Assembly: GCF_004348325.1 (NCBI RefSeq)
Contig: NZ_SMKF01000018.1
Coordinates: forward strand, 1 to 54,200
DNA length: 54,200 nucleotides
Direction of reading: 5' to 3'
From: Micromonospora sp. KC213
GTDB lineage: Bacteria; Actinomycetota; Actinomycetes; Mycobacteriales; Micromonosporaceae
Shown: positions 52,553 to 54,200 of the stretch, piece after piece
Numbering within the stretch: position 1 is the first letter of the stretch
Layout of the letters: each line of letters starts with the position of its first letter
The notes under the pieces: generated by a model
What the model was told of the DNA's origin: nothing
Seen by the model: only the letters and a program-made list of their open reading frames with translations
Database searches by the model: none
Position numbers and translations under genes: made by a program

Positions 52553-53350
52553 ATGCGTGTCGCCGTCTGCCAGCTCAACTCCCGTGACAACCGCGACGCC
52601 AACCTGGCCGCCGCCGAGGCCCTGCTGGTCAGGGCCGCGGCGGCCGGCGCCGATCTCGCGATCCTGCCGGAGTACGTCGACTATCTGGGTCACGCCGCCG
52701 GTATGCCAGAGCCCGAGTCGGTGCAGGGCACGGTGGGTACCTTCTTCGCCGGCGTCGCGGCCCGGCTCGGCATCTGGGTGATCGCCGGTTCCTTCCACGA
52801 GGCCGGTCCGGATCCGCGCCACACCTGGAACACGTTGCTGGTCTTCGACCGTTCCGGCACGCTCGCCGCCAGCTACCGCAAGATCCACCTGTACGACGTG
52901 GAGATTCCCGGCCGGGTCTCCTACCTTGAGTCGGCGTCGGTGGCGCCGGGAAACCAGCCGGTGGTCGTCGACGTCGAGGGGCTGCGGGTGGGGTTGTCCA
53001 TCTGCTACGACCTGCGCTTCCCCGAGCTGTACCGACGGCTGGCCACCGATGGGCAGGCGCAGCTTCTCGTGGTGCCGGCCGCGTTCATGATGCACACCGG
53101 TCGAGACCACTGGGAGGTGCTGCTGCGGGCTCGGGCCATCGAGAACCAATGCTTCGTGGCCGCCGCCGGGCAGACCGGCGACCACGATCCGGGCCGCACA
53201 TGCTTTGGACGCAGCATGGTGGTGGATCCGTGGGGCACGGTGCTCGGCCAGGTGCCCGACGGCCCCGGGCTCTCCGTCGTCGACCTGGACCTTGACCGGC
53301 TGCGCACCATCCGCGCCGAACTGCCGAGCTTGGCCAACCGCCGGCTGTAG
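52553..53350 (+). CDS. carbon-nitrogen hydrolase (nitrilase superfamily)
   Basis: A 265-residue amidase/nitrilase-fold hydrolase. The Glu-Lys-Cys triad is visible: Glu in AILPEYVDYLG, Lys in ASYRKIHLYDVE and Cys in LSICYDLRFPELYRR. The block order and length match deaminated-glutathione or omega-amidase-like members. ATG 52553 begins RVAVCQLNSRDNRDANL. Substrate is not determined from the sequence. It lies between clpX and a convergent small membrane gene. Confidence 0.93.
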   Translation: MRVAVCQLNSRDNRDANLAAAEALLVRAAAAGADLAILPEYVDYLGHAAGMPEPESVQGTVGTFFAGVAARLGIWVIAGSFHEAGPDPRHTWNTLLVFDRSGTLAASYRKIHLYDVEIPGRVSYLESASVAPGNQPVVVDVEGLRVGLSICYDLRFPELYRRLATDGQAQLLVVPAAFMMHTGRDHWEVLLRARAIENQCFVAAAGQTGDHDPGRTCFGRSMVVDPWGTVLGQVPDGPGLSVVDLDLDRLRTIRAELPSLANRRL

Positions 53351-53356
53351 CGCCGA

Positions 53357-53593
53357 TCAGGTCTGGAGCAGTACGCCGAGGACTGTCAGGCCGACGATGG
53401 CGGCGGCGGTCACGAGTAGCGCGGTGCCCATGCGCGACCGGCCGCGCCGGACCAGTCGCGTGACCGACAGGATCACCACGACGAACACGACCGCGGCGAT
53501 CACCATCTGCCAGAACGGCAGCAGCAGCCCGAGCAACGCCTCTTCGGCGAGGAGCGCGACCGGGGACCGGGTCATGTCAGCCATGGCAGCCAC
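53357..53593 (-). CDS. small membrane protein, unknown function
   Basis: A protein of 75-78 residues (ATG 53584 or 53593) with two membrane segments: LLLPFWQMVIAAVVFVVVILSV and MGTALLVTAAAIVGLTVLGVLL, separated by the basic loop TRLVRRGRSR. No named family recognised. It is the last protein gene before the rrn promoter region, transcribed away from it and convergent with the nitrilase gene. Confidence 0.75.
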   Translation of the reverse strand: MAAMADMTRSPVALLAEEALLGLLLPFWQMVIAAVVFVVVILSVTRLVRRGRSRMGTALLVTAAAIVGLTVLGVLLQT

Positions 53594-53826
53594 TCTGGCA
53601 CGTCACAACCCGTTGTGGGTCGGTCTGCGCCTGTCGGAATACCAGCGGCTGCGCGGCGACCGAGCGGGCAGTGATGATCGTTGATTTGCCTTATCCGGGG
53701 GCGTCGGCGTAACTTTCTCTCTGCACGCGAAAGGCCGGGCAAACTGGCCACAAGCGGGCACCAGGCTCGTGGTGGCGACACCGAACGAGGCTGGGCGGGC
53801 GGTGCGAGGCGATCCGGAAGACGGGG

Positions 53827-53855
53827 TTGCGATCGCGAAGCCGACCGGGTAGAGT
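53827..53855 (+). promoter_or_regulatory. rRNA operon promoter P1
   Basis: TTGCGA (53827-53832), 17-base spacer, TAGAGT (53850-53855). The same -10 and spacing occur in P2 at 54021, which strengthens the call for a housekeeping-sigma promoter. Confidence 0.8.
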
Positions 53856-53997
53856 GCGAAAGCCGGCAGGGTGCCGGGCGGATGGCCGCGAGAGCGGCGA
53901 TCGGCCGGTCCGCCAACTTCCATGCCAGAAACGACCGCCAAGTATGGCGTGCGTGAGCGTGGGACGACTTACACCACATTCTCAATCTGAGACAAGG

Positions 53998-54026
53998 TTG
54001 ACGAGTGAGGTTAAGTCGGGTAGAGT
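53998..54026 (+). promoter_or_regulatory. rRNA operon promoter P2
   Basis: TTGACG (53998-54003), exactly 17 bases, TAGAGT (54021-54026). A near-consensus promoter 171 bases after P1 and about 60 bases before the leader antitermination-like sequence. Confidence 0.88.
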
Positions 54027-54085
54027 GGAGAGGTTGCCCCTGGCGAGGGATCCACGGTGTGGAGCTTTCGGTGGGTGTGTGGTTG

Positions 54086-54200
54086 TTCTTTGAGAACTCA
54101 ACAGGGTGCTTGTAAAGCCAGTGCCAAATTTGTTTTGATACCCCGGACTGGTCAGGCTTTGGTCTGTCTGGTTGGGATTCCTTTGGCAGCATTGTTTGTT
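54086..54200 (+). ncRNA. start of the rRNA operon leader (16S precursor)
   Basis: TTGTTCTTTGAGAACTCAAC (54083-54102) is the conserved actinobacterial rrn leader segment with the boxA-like TTCTTTGAGAA, followed by GGGTGCTTGTAAAGCCAGTG and T/G-rich processing-stem sequence. The 16S gene should begin just beyond the right edge; no mature rRNA is in the window. Confidence 0.85.

Larger units (their letters stand above)
53594..54200 (+). other. upstream region of the rRNA operon
   Basis: A 607-base region that is clearly AT-richer than the window average, without convincing protein-coding signal. It holds two matched promoters and the conserved leader. A weaker promoter-like pair (TTGCCT around 53684, TAACTT about 18 bases later) may be a third. 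Small open frames here are rejected as genes. Confidence 0.7.

Noticed and set aside
53681..54093. Small open frames upstream of the rRNA leader
   Set aside because: They overlap the rrn promoters and have no coding bias; the region is regulatory.

Overview
The window is a very GC-rich, gene-dense chromosomal segment of a filamentous actinomycete, most likely Micromonospora or a close relative in Micromonosporaceae. This rests on the strong G/C bias at third codon positions, many GTG starts, four-base GTGA/ATGA gene overlaps, the split cobalamin genes, the tig-clpP1-clpP2-clpX block and an actinobacterial rRNA leader at the right edge. I see no prophage, insertion sequence, integrase or CRISPR array, so this reads as core chromosome with a few accessory pieces. 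Coordinates were read by eye and no database search was run, so family names rest on motifs and remembered family knowledge.

Layout. 0.1-16.4 kb: cobalamin genes in three groups (cobD-cobQ; cobB with an overlapping GNAT gene; a cobC-like aminotransferase, cobT and a cysG-type bifunctional enzyme). Between them lie a rhodanese, a P-loop kinase, an M20 peptidase, a 68-codon gene that is probably leaderless, an ATP-dependent DNA ligase, SURF1 and a bifunctional penicillin-binding protein. 16.5-20.7 kb: trehalose genes on the minus strand, otsA and an otsB fused to a GH15 domain, separated by a 59-bp tandem repeat. 20.8-21.5 kb: a PIN-toxin/antitoxin pair. 21.7-29.3 kb: ettA, a thioesterase, two conserved unknowns, a truncated haemoglobin, an MFS transporter, an MscS channel and an HNH nuclease. 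29.3-30.6 kb: a sortase beside a secreted, C-terminally anchored protein.

30.7-35.1 kb: an Lrp/AsnC regulator divergent from a three-gene kynurenine operon (tryptophan 2,3-dioxygenase, kynureninase, kynurenine 3-monooxygenase). The operon ends in what looks like the broken tail of an amidohydrolase gene. 35.4-43.7 kb: an amidase, two small genes, pepN, a DUF1015 protein, rpiB and small unknowns. 44.1-47.2 kb: a secreted GH43 arabinan-active enzyme with two ricin-type lectin domains, preceded by three LacI-type operators, then a membrane protein. 47.5-53.6 kb: tRNA-Gly, tRNA-Pro, trigger factor, the Clp protease genes (with a ClgR-like box before clpP1), a nitrilase-family hydrolase and a small membrane protein. 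The window closes with two tandem rRNA promoters and the start of the rrn leader; 16S itself lies beyond the edge.

The most unusual structure is at the otsA-otsB junction (19167-19288). Two exact 59-bp units each encode a 20-codon minicistron that starts and ends in a GTGA overlap, so any number of units would keep otsA and otsB translationally chained. Other points worth a second look are the decayed kynurenine operon, palindromic repeats shared by distant intergenic regions, in-frame minisatellites at the ends of three genes, and the operator sets next to the antitoxin, Lrp, GH43 and clpP1 genes.
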